This document shows, in pieces, positions 46,307-54,594 of a stretch of DNA of 64,000 nt. The notes beneath the pieces were generated by a model. That model made no database searches and was not told where the DNA came from. It saw nothing but the letters and a program-made list of their open reading frames with translations. Every line of letters starts with the position of its first letter. Within the stretch, counting starts at the first letter, position 1. The stretch is from Lusitaniella coriacea LEGE 07157 (lineage in GTDB: Bacteria; Cyanobacteriota; Cyanobacteriia; Cyanobacteriales; Spirulinaceae). Made by a program: the position numbers and the translations under genes. The stretch lies in contig NZ_JADEWZ010000003.1 of NCBI RefSeq assembly GCF_015207425.1, positions 62,001 to 126,000 of the forward strand, given 5' to 3'.

Positions 46307-46367
46307 TTTCAGTTACCAGTTAGGGTGAGTAGTCGTAGTTTGCCAAGACTAAAATGGTGGGCATTGT

Positions 46368-46415
46368 GTAGGTTGGGTTGAGGGACGAAACCCAACATCA
46401 GCAAGTATTTGTTGG
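46368..46415. repeat. GTAGGTTGG hairpin repeat
   Basis: GTTGGGTT (46372-46379) pairs with AACCCAAC (46389-46396), followed by another TGTTGGGT. Related to the element at 34217-34288. Lies between two minus-strand genes and probably acts as a terminator. Confidence 0.6.
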
Positions 46416-46432
46416 GTCTGAAAGATTGGGGG

Positions 46433-47047
46433 TTAAAACCTGTTTTCTTGTTGCATTTGCCACTCGCGGTTGAGGATGCCATACTGCTTGAGGTCTTCAA
46501 ATTTGCCCCATTTCCAAAAGTGCTGACGCAGACATCCCTCGTAAGTCATGCCAATTTTTTCCATGACTCGTCCCGATGCGGGGTTACGGGCAAAATGATT
46601 TGAGCAAATGCGATTGAGTCCTAGGGTAGCAAAACCGTATTCCAAGATGGTGCGGGCAGCTTCGGTGCAGTACCCTTGTCCCCAGTAAGGTTTGCCAATC
46701 CAGTACCCCAGTTCGGCGTGGACATTAACGATGCTGATGCCAAAACCGATCGCGCCGCACAATCGACTGCTCTGGCGTTCTACAATGGCAAAGGCAAGAC
46801 TTTTGCCCTCTTGAAAGGAGACTGCATTTTGCTCAATCCACACTTCCGCCACGCCATCTTCGTAGGGATGGGGAATGTGTGCGGTGTTTGCGGCAATTTC
46901 TCGCGCGCCTGCCAAACGCTGTACGTCTGGCGCGTCGGCTAAGTTGAAGGGACGTAATACCAAGCGTTGGGTTTGCAGGATGGGTTGTTGAGTCATGCAA
47001 CGCTCATCGCGAGTTTCGGATGGATGTAATGAAGTACTTGGAGTCAT
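46433..47047 (-). CDS. GNAT N-acetyltransferase (RimJ/RimL-like)
   Basis: A 204-residue acetyltransferase. TQRLVLRPFNLADAPDVQRLAGAREIAANTAHIPHPY begins the RimJ/L-type domain. GYWIGKPYWGQGYCTEAARTILEYGF contains the acetyl-CoA loop, NHFARNPASGRVMEKIGMTYEG the conserved N-x-AS-x-x-V. It may acetylate protein N-termini or small amines. The ATG at 47047 has GGAG 8 nt upstream, so I prefer it over the internal ATG at 46996, which fits the family start but lacks a ribosome site. Confidence 0.88.
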   Translation of the reverse strand: MTPSTSLHPSETRDERCMTQQPILQTQRLVLRPFNLADAPDVQRLAGAREIAANTAHIPHPYEDGVAEVWIEQNAVSFQEGKSLAFAIVERQSSRLCGAIGFGISIVNVHAELGYWIGKPYWGQGYCTEAARTILEYGFATLGLNRICSNHFARNPASGRVMEKIGMTYEGCLRQHFWKWGKFEDLKQYGILNREWQMQQENRF

Positions 47048-47101
47048 TGGCTTATCTCCGTGATGATTGGCGAGGAGTCAGAATTCGATGTGCTGACAGC
47101 T

Positions 47102-47338
47102 TTAGGAGTTGATTGCAACTTTGCTTTTTTTGAGTTGTTGCCACAACTGACTGATTTGCTCGTGAGCTTTGTCCGCAGAGATTTTACCTCCGGTGTAAAA
47201 AGCGCAAATGTAGCCAACTTTTTGGGAAAATTCTTGGAGATTGGCGTGAAAAACCAAATTTTCTGGGGTAACCGAACCACGATAGGAATGGTAAGGATAT
47301 AAAAAGTTTTGTTTTTGGTTCGCGTCTGTAGATTTCAT
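47102..47338 (-). CDS. DUF7219-like small cyanobacterial protein
   Basis: A 78-residue protein from an ATG with strong GGAGGTGAAGTA upstream. The core YRGSVTPENLVFHANLQEFSQKVGYIC, followed by TGGKISADKAHEQISQLWQQLKKSK, matches a short protein family found throughout cyanobacteria. Function unknown. Reading frames beginning further upstream are not supported. Confidence 0.75.
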   Translation of the reverse strand: MKSTDANQKQNFLYPYHSYRGSVTPENLVFHANLQEFSQKVGYICAFYTGGKISADKAHEQISQLWQQLKKSKVAINS

Positions 47339-47829
47339 TACTTCACCTCCGATTGATACAATTTTTTTCGTCTTTTTTTGCCCTCTATTTAGTAATACGA
47401 ATGAAGGCAAAATAATATGCAGGAAAATCAAAAAAAAGTTCATTTGTGAGCAAAGTCACAGATTATTTGTGAGCGAAGTCTCTGCACGTTAAAAAAAACA
47501 AAAAACAGCTATAGAATCACAAAAGGAAAAGAACAGAGAGAGTAAATTAAGCATTGAAATCTTTGCTGTAACTCGATTGCATTGTAAAACGCTTACTTTT
47601 TTTGCCCTTGCCCCTGGAGTTTCACGATCCGCTCAAAAAACGCAGAAAGAAGTTATTGCTATCCCAAACTCTCTCAGTAGTCTGTCGTATTTCCGAAGAA
47701 TTAACTCAGGAAATTTTAAGATTAGATTTTATTGGCATTAAACCAAGAGAATTGATATATCTCTCCTCAAATCTTGGCAAAGCGACAAGCTGAAAATAGA
47801 AAGGTTTTTGCTGACGGCTATAGGCGACT
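47339..47829. other. Intergenic region with a doubtful 63-codon frame
   Basis: Between two minus-strand genes. A plus-strand frame at 47602-47793 encodes 63 residues (core SEELTQEILRLDFIGIKPREL) from a TTG without ribosome site. It could be a decayed or very small gene. The right end carries sequence (GCTGAAAATAGAAAGGTTTTTGCTGA) resembling text at 58080-58110, a dispersed intergenic repeat. Confidence 0.4.
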
Positions 47830-48540
47830 CTAAGCAGATTTTGCCAAAGTCTGCCGACAGTCTTCTCGAAGGACATAACCAACACAATGAATCGTGTGAA
47901 TCAGACGATCTTCGCAGTGTGCTTCTAGTTTGCGACGTAAATAGCGAATGTAGACTTCAACAATGTTGGAGGTTCCTTCAAATTCATCGTTCCACACGGC
48001 ATTCAGGATTTGTTCGCGGGAGAGAACTTGCCTGGGGTGTGCCATCAAGTAGTTGAGAAGATCGAATTCTTTGGCAGTTAATTCAAGGACGCGATCGCCG
48101 CGATATACTTCTCTAGTGAAGGGATTTAAGCTCAAGTCTTGGAATTGTAGGATGTCCCATTTGCTGGATTGTCGCACGCGACGCAAGCGAGCGCGAATTC
48201 GAGCAAAAAATTCTTCTAACCAAAAGGGTTTCACGATATAGTCGTCTGCGCCTGCGTCTAAACCAGCGACGCGATCGCGGATAGTATCTTCATCATTGAG
48301 CAGTATAATGGCACTGCTGTTTCCCACAGAACGCAAACACCGACAAATATCTAACCCTGAAAAATCTGGAAGCATCCAATTGAGAATCGTCAAATCCGGT
48401 TGCAATTCTTGTACGGCGCGCAAACAGTTCATGCCATTATCAACGGTGGTGATGCGGTAGCCGTTTCCCTCAAGTTCTTGTTCTAGCAATTGAACTAACA
48501 AAAGATCGGTATCTGCTAAGAGGATATGTGCGTTTGTCAT
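47830..48540 (-). CDS. OmpR-family response regulator with atypical receiver
   Basis: A 236-residue protein with a receiver (1-120) and a winged-helix Trans_reg_C domain (about 130-230; ELTAKEFDLLNYLMAHPRQVLSREQIL, VYIRYLRRKL, HTIHCVGYVL). The phospho-acceptor position is Asn54 (LTILNWMLPD, codon AAT), one acidic-pair residue is Thr (LLADTDLL), and the switch Thr/Ser is replaced (IILLNDEDT). The Lys is kept (YIVKPF). It should bind DNA but cannot be phosphorylated in the standard way. It resembles atypical regulators such as the NblR type, though I cannot assign it. No kinase is adjacent. Confidence 0.9.
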   Translation of the reverse strand: MTNAHILLADTDLLLVQLLEQELEGNGYRITTVDNGMNCLRAVQELQPDLTILNWMLPDFSGLDICRCLRSVGNSSAIILLNDEDTIRDRVAGLDAGADDYIVKPFWLEEFFARIRARLRRVRQSSKWDILQFQDLSLNPFTREVYRGDRVLELTAKEFDLLNYLMAHPRQVLSREQILNAVWNDEFEGTSNIVEVYIRYLRRKLEAHCEDRLIHTIHCVGYVLREDCRQTLAKSA

Positions 48541-48783
48541 GTCTTTTAGTCCCTGAAGATTTTTACTGTATCGATATCGAGCGAGATTGCTTACTATCTG
48601 GGGGAGGAATTGCTACTACGCCTGGGGGTTAGGATATCTCGCGAACTCGCTAGCGATAAACAGCATAAGGGACTTGCATAAAAATAAGATACCAGCGATG
48701 CACCTGCGGCTGTCGCCTAACACATCCTACAATTGGGACGTTATTTAACCGCAAGCCCCTAACTAACTGCTCTAGTGCAAGAG

Positions 48784-49248
48784 TTACCGATAGAAGTCCA
48801 ACTGTCGTTTGCCAATTGCGCCATCGGGGAGAATGGTTTGACTTAAATTGGCATGGCGTAGGTTAGCATTACTCAAGTTTGCTCGTGTTAGGTTAGCGCC
48901 GCTTAAATCTGCATCGCGCAAATCCGCACCGCTTAAATTCGCTTCGCAAAGGTTTGCTCCGTGTAAGTCGGCGGATGTTAAAACCGCCTGGGTGAGATTG
49001 GCTCCATAGAAATTGGCTCCTTGAAGGATTGCTTTTCTCCCTAGAACCCAACACAGGATTGCTCGGCTCAGATTGATTCCGGTGAGATTGACTTGACTTA
49101 AGTTTTCGTGACTCAAATCAATTTTGGAAAAATATCGCTCTCCTGCTGCGTATCGCTTAAGCAGTTCTGAGGCTGTCATTTTGGGATAATGCGCGGTTGA
49201 CTCATCACTGCGAAACGCGAGAAACTGCAAACTCCATTGCGCGTTCAT
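48784..49248 (-). CDS. Pentapeptide-repeat protein
   Basis: A 154-residue protein. After ELLKRYAAGERYFSKIDLS, a standard cyanobacterial lead-in, come consecutive A(D/N)LXX repeats (LQGANFYGANLTQAVLTSADLHGANLCEANLSGADLRDADLSGANLTRANLSNANLRHANL), forming a right-handed quadrilateral beta helix of about three to four coils. Role unknown. Start at 49248; the ATG at 49179 (MTASELL) is equally possible and closer to the family norm. Confidence 0.85.
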   Translation of the reverse strand: MNAQWSLQFLAFRSDESTAHYPKMTASELLKRYAAGERYFSKIDLSHENLSQVNLTGINLSRAILCWVLGRKAILQGANFYGANLTQAVLTSADLHGANLCEANLSGADLRDADLSGANLTRANLSNANLRHANLSQTILPDGAIGKRQLDFYR

Positions 49249-49617
49249 CGGTCGTCTGCACGGCTCATCTGATTAAGATGCTTGGTGCTTCCCCCTTTCA
49301 TTTACCAACGTAAGGGCGAATTTTCGATCTGTCATTACAGGAAATGTCAGGATTTCTCTAGGTGATTTCCTCAATGGATTGTCAGTTTTAGGTCGCCGCA
49401 CAATTCCGCAGAGATTCGCGCAAATCCTTTTCTCTATTGGCTTTTGGCTAACGAAGAGCGCGGGATCTTAAGGTTGTGAGAAATTCAGGAAGCTTAAAAA
49501 CAGAGCAATGAATTGTTAACCCAAAATTAAAAAGACTCTACCTCTGCGGATTGACGCAATGGGACCCCTTAGTGGGAGAATAAAGACTTTCCCTTTGCTC
49601 TTTCCGGTTTTGCGTCT
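49249..49617. other. Divergent intergenic region
   Basis: A 369-bp region between the pentapeptide-repeat gene and the aminotransferase gene. It must hold both promoters. A TTGACG near 49551 lacks a well-spaced -10. No RNA gene or repeat is recognised. Confidence 0.4.
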
Positions 49618-50832
49618 ATGCCGATGAACCCCAATTGGATTGCCCCCGCTCAACGCCTCAGCAAGCTCCCGCCTTATGTTTTTGCCCGTTTGGATGAATT
49701 GAAAGCCCGTGCCAGAGAGCAAGGGTTAGATTTAATTGATTTAGGAATGGGCAATCCCGACGGTTCTGCGCCACAACCTGTTATTGATGCGGCAATTGCT
49801 GCCCTGGCGAACCCAAAAAATCATGGTTACCCGCCTTTTGAAGGAACCGCAAGCTTTCGTCGCGCGATCGCGAACTGGTATAACCATTCCTATGGCGTTA
49901 GACTCGACCCCGACAGCGAAGCCTTACCCCTACTGGGTTCAAAAGAAGGATTAAGTCACCTCGCCCTGGCATACGTCAATCCCGGAGATGTCGTCCTCGT
50001 TCCCAGTCCCTCCTATCCCGCACACTTTCGGGGTCCCTTAATCGCTGGAGGAACGATTCACCCCATTCATCTCAAAGCCGAACAAGACTGGTTAATCGAT
50101 TTGGGAACCATTCCCGATGAAGTCGCCCAACGCGCCAAAATTCTCTACTTCAACTATCCCAATAATCCCACCACCGCCACCGCCCCGCGAGAGTTCTTTG
50201 AAGAAATTGTCGCCTTCGCACGCCGTTGGGAAATCCTCCTCGTTCACGACTTGTGTTACGCCGAACTTGCCTTTGATGGCTACCAACCCACCAGCTTGCT
50301 GGAAATTCCCGGTGCAAAAGAAATTGGCGTTGAATTCCACACCCTCTCTAAAACCTACAATATGGCAGGATGGCGCGTGGGATTTGTGGTGGGAAATTCT
50401 CAGGTGATTCAAGGATTGCGCACCCTGAAAACCAATCTCGATTATGGGATCTTCGCCGCAATTCAAACCGCCGCAGAAACCGCATTGCAATTACCGGATC
50501 TTTATGTCAAACAGGTGCAAGAACGCTATCGCACTCGTCGAGATTTTCTCATTGAAGGGTTAGCGGAGTTGGGTTGGAACATTCCTAAATCCAAAGCAAC
50601 CATGTATTTGTGGATTCCCTGTCCTGTGGGGATGACTTCAACGGATTTTGCCCTCGATGTGCTGCAAAATACTGGGGTGGTGCTTACGCCGGGAAATGCC
50701 TTCGGTACGGCGGGAGAGGGGTATGTTCGTGTTAGTTTAATTGCAGAGCGCGATCGCTTGGGAGAAGCCCTAAGTCGCTTAAAACGTGCTGGCGTTCGCT
50801 ATCAACCGGGAACAGTCATGTCTCAAATTTAA
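49618..50832 (+). CDS. Class I/II aminotransferase (AlaC/DapL-like aspartate/alanine aminotransferase)
   Basis: A 404-residue PLP enzyme. LSKLPPYVFARLDELKARAREQGLDLIDLGMGNPDG opens it as in AlaC-like and LL-diaminopimelate aminotransferase-like proteins. ILYFNYPNNPTTATAP and HDLCYAELAFDG supply PLP contacts, and the lysine lies in FHTLSKTYNMAGWRVGF. It transfers an amino group between alanine or aspartate and a keto acid. The true substrate pair is not settled by sequence. Confidence 0.9.
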   Translation: MPMNPNWIAPAQRLSKLPPYVFARLDELKARAREQGLDLIDLGMGNPDGSAPQPVIDAAIAALANPKNHGYPPFEGTASFRRAIANWYNHSYGVRLDPDSEALPLLGSKEGLSHLALAYVNPGDVVLVPSPSYPAHFRGPLIAGGTIHPIHLKAEQDWLIDLGTIPDEVAQRAKILYFNYPNNPTTATAPREFFEEIVAFARRWEILLVHDLCYAELAFDGYQPTSLLEIPGAKEIGVEFHTLSKTYNMAGWRVGFVVGNSQVIQGLRTLKTNLDYGIFAAIQTAAETALQLPDLYVKQVQERYRTRRDFLIEGLAELGWNIPKSKATMYLWIPCPVGMTSTDFALDVLQNTGVVLTPGNAFGTAGEGYVRVSLIAERDRLGEALSRLKRAGVRYQPGTVMSQI

Positions 50833-50920
50833 GCATTCAGCAGGCAGATGGGACAAACCCACACCGACAGAGAAAGTGAGAAACTTGGCTCTTGGAAGGA
50901 AGTTCCTGAAGAGATATTGC

Positions 50921-51058
50921 GTAGGTTGGGCATTGCCCAATATCTTTAAGTCAGTGCTATTAATCTTAAGGTGTTTGAAAGCCTGGGTTTTGGTGGGTTA
51001 CGGTGAAAACAAAGGTCAACGAGGAGATATCCATCGAATTGCCACCTAACCCACTCTA
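50921..51058. repeat. Degenerate GTAGGTTGGG element between convergent genes
   Basis: Left end GTAGGTTGGG with a perfect palindrome TTGGGCATTGCCCAA (50926-50940). Right end CCCACTCTAC is an imperfect inverted match (8 of 10). GGTGGGTTA and CTAACCCA lie inside. It resembles the 34217 and 46368 elements in its ends. Confidence 0.5.
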
Positions 51059-51086
51059 CACAAGCATTTAATCTTTCCTTTAGGAA

Positions 51087-52169
51087 TTAGCTCTCAGCCA
51101 AAAAACGATCCCAGTGAAAATGAGTCAAAAGCGGATTAGACTGTCCGGTTAAAACCCAATCAGCAATTAAGGTCGCTGTCACCGGAGCGAGTAAAATACC
51201 ATTGCGATAGTGTCCTGTTGCGAGGGTTAAATTTTCCAGAGGACTTGCACCCAAAATGGGAAACTCATCGGGGGTTGCAGGGCGATATCCCCACCAAAAA
51301 TCCTGTAAAGGGAAATCCTTCAACGCGGGGTAAAGGCGGATTGCATTAGCTAATAATTGGTTAATTCCTTGGGGAGTAATTTCGGGGGCAAACTCCACAT
51401 CTTCAACGGTTGCGCCAATAACAATTAAACCGTCGCGGCGAGGAACGATGTAAATGTTGTCTCCAAAAAGAACTTGTTTGAGGGGTAATTTGGGGAAAGA
51501 ACTCGGTACGCGCACCGAAAGCATTTGCCCTTTTCTGGGATAAACGGAAATAGGAAGGAGTTGACCCGACCACGCACCTGTGGCGAGGATGTAGTGTGTG
51601 CCTTGGATTGTACCGCGATTTGTTTTTAGCGCGATCGCGCGATCTCCCTTTTGTTGTATTTCTTCAACGCTAACGCCTTCTTGAAAATCCACCCCCAAAT
51701 CCTCGGCTGCAACCCGCAAACATTGAATCAAGGCGCGACGATTGTCCACCTGTGCATCGCGAGGATACCACCATCCCCCCATAATATTCTCCCCTAAACC
51801 GGGCTGAAATTGGTGGATTGTCGCGCGGTCGAACCACTCCGCATCCTCATTAGAATCTGTTTCTGAATCTTCGTAAACTGGCGCAAGAATACCGCAAGAC
51901 CAATATCCCGTTTCTAAACCCGTAATTCCTTCGAGTTTCCGCGTCCACTCCTCATACATCCCGCGACTGTACAGACACAAATCGAGCATTGGACTAGGGG
52001 GAATTCTTTCTGCTTGAGGGGCAATCATTCCAGCACCAGCATAGGCGGCAGCTTCCTTTATATCGCGACTGAGAACGGTGACAGTCGCACCGCGCAATTT
52101 CAATTCAACAGCTAAGGACAAGCCAATAATGCCACCGCCAATGACAATGATTTCACTGGGGACGTTCAT
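51087..52169 (-). CDS. thiO: Glycine oxidase ThiO
   Basis: A 360-residue DAO-family flavoprotein. EIIVIGGGIIGLSLAVELKLRGATVTVL is the FAD motif, AGAGMIAPQAER follows, and the C-terminus contains WWGYRPATPDEFPILGASPLENLTLATGHYRNGILLAP, the ThiO hallmark. It oxidises glycine to iminoglycine for the thiazole ring of thiamine. In several cyanobacteria ThiO is fused to ThiG, and here it is a separate ThiO-length protein. It is divergent from nirA. Confidence 0.92.
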   Translation of the reverse strand: MNVPSEIIVIGGGIIGLSLAVELKLRGATVTVLSRDIKEAAAYAGAGMIAPQAERIPPSPMLDLCLYSRGMYEEWTRKLEGITGLETGYWSCGILAPVYEDSETDSNEDAEWFDRATIHQFQPGLGENIMGGWWYPRDAQVDNRRALIQCLRVAAEDLGVDFQEGVSVEEIQQKGDRAIALKTNRGTIQGTHYILATGAWSGQLLPISVYPRKGQMLSVRVPSSFPKLPLKQVLFGDNIYIVPRRDGLIVIGATVEDVEFAPEITPQGINQLLANAIRLYPALKDFPLQDFWWGYRPATPDEFPILGASPLENLTLATGHYRNGILLAPVTATLIADWVLTGQSNPLLTHFHWDRFLAES

Positions 52170-52441
52170 GAGTGTTTAACGGTTAAAGGGCTTCTGACAG
52201 GAGGCATTTATCATTATTGCTTATTTCCGATTTCGGTAATGACCTTAAGGAAAAGACTTGGCAGGGTGAAGATAATTCAGAAACCCCAGATGCGAAATGT
52301 ATCGCGTTGAGTTTTTGCTTTGGATGCCTCTACCCTTGGAATTTCGCCCAGTCATGATTTTAGCTGACGGCGGATAGCGCGATCGCGAAATGCATTAAAT
52401 GCACATTTTCAATGCAATTTTCGCAAAACAAAAAATGTTCT

Positions 52442-52483
52442 GTATCACAAAGTACAAACCACCAAAGAACTCCTCTATAACCT
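52442..52483 (+). promoter_or_regulatory. NtcA-activated class II promoter of nirA
   Basis: GTA-TCACAAAG-TAC (52442-52455) is a perfect NtcA site, GTA-N8-TAC. Exactly 22 bp later is TAACCT (52478-52483), matching TA-N3-T. This is the canonical arrangement of nitrogen-regulated promoters in cyanobacteria. Transcription would start near 52490, about 70 bp before the nirA ATG. The wider 52170-52562 gap otherwise shows only A/T-rich sequence and short ATGCATT repeats. Confidence 0.92.
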
Positions 52484-52562
52484 GTTCGATAGTAAGCAAA
52501 TAGAGCGTTTGAGATTCGACAAATTACATCTTAAACGTTAGCTCTCTATTAAGGTTGAATTT

Positions 52563-54449
52563 ATGACTACTGCTACTGAAAAAAAAATCAAACTCAATAA
52601 GATAGAAAAAGCAAAAGCGGCTAAAGATGGATTAGACATTAAAGACGAATTAGAAAACTTTTCTAAAATTGGTTGGGAAGCTGTTGATAAAACCGATCTA
52701 GAACTTCGCTTAAAATGGTTTGGGATTTTTTATCGCCCCGTAACTCCTGGAAAATTTATGTTGCGGCTGCGCATTCCGAGCGGCATTGTAAATAGCCAGC
52801 AAATGAACGTACTTGCAGAAATCGTACAACGTTACGGAGATGATGGAAGTGCAGACATTACAACTCGTCAAAATATTCAACTGCGTGGCGTTCGCTTAGA
52901 AGATATTCCTGAAATTTTTCGCAAATTAAAAACATCTGGTCTGACATCCGTACAGTCAGGAATGGATAATGTGCGCAACCTAACGGGTTCTCCTGTTGTT
53001 GGAATCGATCCTGATGAATTGGTTGATACCCGCGAAATCGTACAGAAACTTCAAGACATGATTACGAATAACGGGGAAGGGAATTATGCTTTTAGTAACC
53101 TCCCTCGTAAATTCAATATTGCGGTTGAAGGCGCAAGGGATAATTCAATCCACGCAGAGATTAATGATATCGCTTTTGTCCCTGCCTATAAAGAAGGTGT
53201 CTTAGGGTTTAATGTTCTTGTTGGCGGTTACTTATCCGCTCAACGTTGTGCCGAAGCTGTTCCCATGAATGCTTGGGTTCCTGCTAATGATGATGTTGTC
53301 GAATTATCCCGCGCCATTCTAACAGTTTATACCCAAAATGGATTAACAGAAGGATTACGGGAAAGTCGCGCGAAAGCCAGACTCATGTGGCTGATTGATA
53401 AATGGGGAATGGATAAATTTCGGACTGAAATTGAACGGGAATTTGGCAAACCACTCGCAACGGCTGCGCCAAAAGATGAGATTACCCAAGATAAAAAAGA
53501 TCATCTAGGCATTCATTCTCAAAAGCAAGAAGGTTATAGTTATGTTGGGCTACACGTTCCAATGGGGCGTTTGTCAGCCGAAACCATGTTTGAGTTAGCA
53601 CGATTAGCTGAGGTTTATGGAGAGAGCGAAATTCGCTTAACCGTCGAACAAAATGCGATTATTCCCCACATTGCTAATGAAAACGTAGAAGCCTTTTTAG
53701 GAGAACCTTTACTCGAAAAATTCACCATTAACCCCAGTACTTTAACCCGCTCTGTTATTTCTTGTACTGGCGCGCGCTATTGTAACTTTGCCATTATTGA
53801 AACCAAACAAAGAGCGTTGAAATTTGCTCAAGAATTAGATGAAGAACTCGATATTCCCAACCGAGTTCGCATTCATTGGACGGGATGTCCAAACTCTTGC
53901 GGACAAGCTCAAGCGGGAGATATTGGATTGTTAGGAACCAAGGTTCGCAAAGATGGAAAACCGGTAGAAGGAGTCAGAGTTTATACCGGAGGGAAAGTGG
54001 GTAAAGATGCAAAATTAGGCTCGCTTTTAGAAAAGGGAATTGCTTGTGATGACCTTAAACCGTTGCTGCGGAATTTGTTGATTGAAGAATTCGGAGCAAA
54101 ACTCAAAGAAGGCGTAGTTATTGAACCCGAACCCACAACAGAACCTTCCGAACCTAAAACTCCAGAAACGGAAACGGATACTTCTACCACAACTCAGAAA
54201 GTCTTCTTTGCGAATTCTTGGAAAGAAGCGGCTTGTTCGCAGAAAGAATATATTCTTGATGCGGCTGAAAGCCAAGATATAGAAATTGAAAGCAGTTGTC
54301 GTGCGGGAACCTGTGGAACTTGTGCTAAAAAGCTTCTCAAAGGAGAGGTGAAGTACGAGGAAGATTACGATGCAGTGGGGAGTTTAGAACCTGGATATAT
54401 CTTAACTTGCTGTTCTCAGGCTGTTACCCCTGTTGTTATTGACGCTTAA
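52563..54449 (+). CDS. nirA: Ferredoxin-nitrite reductase with fused C-terminal ferredoxin domain
   Basis: A 628-residue protein. Residues to about 525 are assimilatory nitrite reductase: DITTRQNIQLRGV near 100, and the siroheme-4Fe4S cysteines in SCTGARYCNFA and TGCPNSCGQAQ. It reduces nitrite to ammonium with six electrons from ferredoxin. A Pro/Thr/Glu linker (about 523-547) leads to a plant-type [2Fe-2S] ferredoxin (SSCRAGTCGTC and YILTC, C-x4-C-x2-C-x28-C). A similar C-terminal extension is known in some cyanobacterial NirA such as that of Plectonema. Controlled by the NtcA promoter upstream. No other nitrate-assimilation gene follows, so the cluster is split. Confidence 0.97.
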   Translation: MTTATEKKIKLNKIEKAKAAKDGLDIKDELENFSKIGWEAVDKTDLELRLKWFGIFYRPVTPGKFMLRLRIPSGIVNSQQMNVLAEIVQRYGDDGSADITTRQNIQLRGVRLEDIPEIFRKLKTSGLTSVQSGMDNVRNLTGSPVVGIDPDELVDTREIVQKLQDMITNNGEGNYAFSNLPRKFNIAVEGARDNSIHAEINDIAFVPAYKEGVLGFNVLVGGYLSAQRCAEAVPMNAWVPANDDVVELSRAILTVYTQNGLTEGLRESRAKARLMWLIDKWGMDKFRTEIEREFGKPLATAAPKDEITQDKKDHLGIHSQKQEGYSYVGLHVPMGRLSAETMFELARLAEVYGESEIRLTVEQNAIIPHIANENVEAFLGEPLLEKFTINPSTLTRSVISCTGARYCNFAIIETKQRALKFAQELDEELDIPNRVRIHWTGCPNSCGQAQAGDIGLLGTKVRKDGKPVEGVRVYTGGKVGKDAKLGSLLEKGIACDDLKPLLRNLLIEEFGAKLKEGVVIEPEPTTEPSEPKTPETETDTSTTTQKVFFANSWKEAACSQKEYILDAAESQDIEIESSCRAGTCGTCAKKLLKGEVKYEEDYDAVGSLEPGYILTCCSQAVTPVVIDA

Positions 54450-54485
54450 ATTCCTTTAAACATTCTACTGCTATAACTGACATAA

Positions 54486-54535
54486 CGCGATCGCGCGCCT
54501 TTATTGCGACTGGAGTGATGGGGCGCGCGATCGCG
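54486..54535. terminator. HIP1-containing hairpin after nirA
   Basis: Fourteen-bp arms CGCGATCGCGCGCC (54486-54499) and its perfect complement (54522-54535), each containing HIP1, with a 22-bp loop. Placed 37 bp after the nirA stop; no T run follows, so it may stabilise the transcript end rather than terminate by itself. Confidence 0.55.
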
Positions 54536-54594
54536 CTTCAATGAAAGAGAAAATGTTAAGATCGATATAGACTTGCGATTATTCATTGAAACCC

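Noticed and set aside
47044-47280. Minus-strand frame overlapping the DUF7219-like gene
   Set aside because: Different frame of the same DNA; Lys/Ser-rich shadow without ribosome site, while the 47102-47338 frame has GGAGGTGAAGTA.
52328-52378. Seventeen-codon frame MPLPLEFRPVM... upstream of nirA as a leader peptide
   Set aside because: A similar MPLPLEF start occurs near 47602, but it lies upstream of the NtcA promoter and so would not be on the nirA transcript; no ribosome site.
54486-54535. Attachment site or origin
   Set aside because: The palindrome is explained by two HIP1 octamers in opposite arms of a hairpin; no DnaA boxes or integrase nearby.
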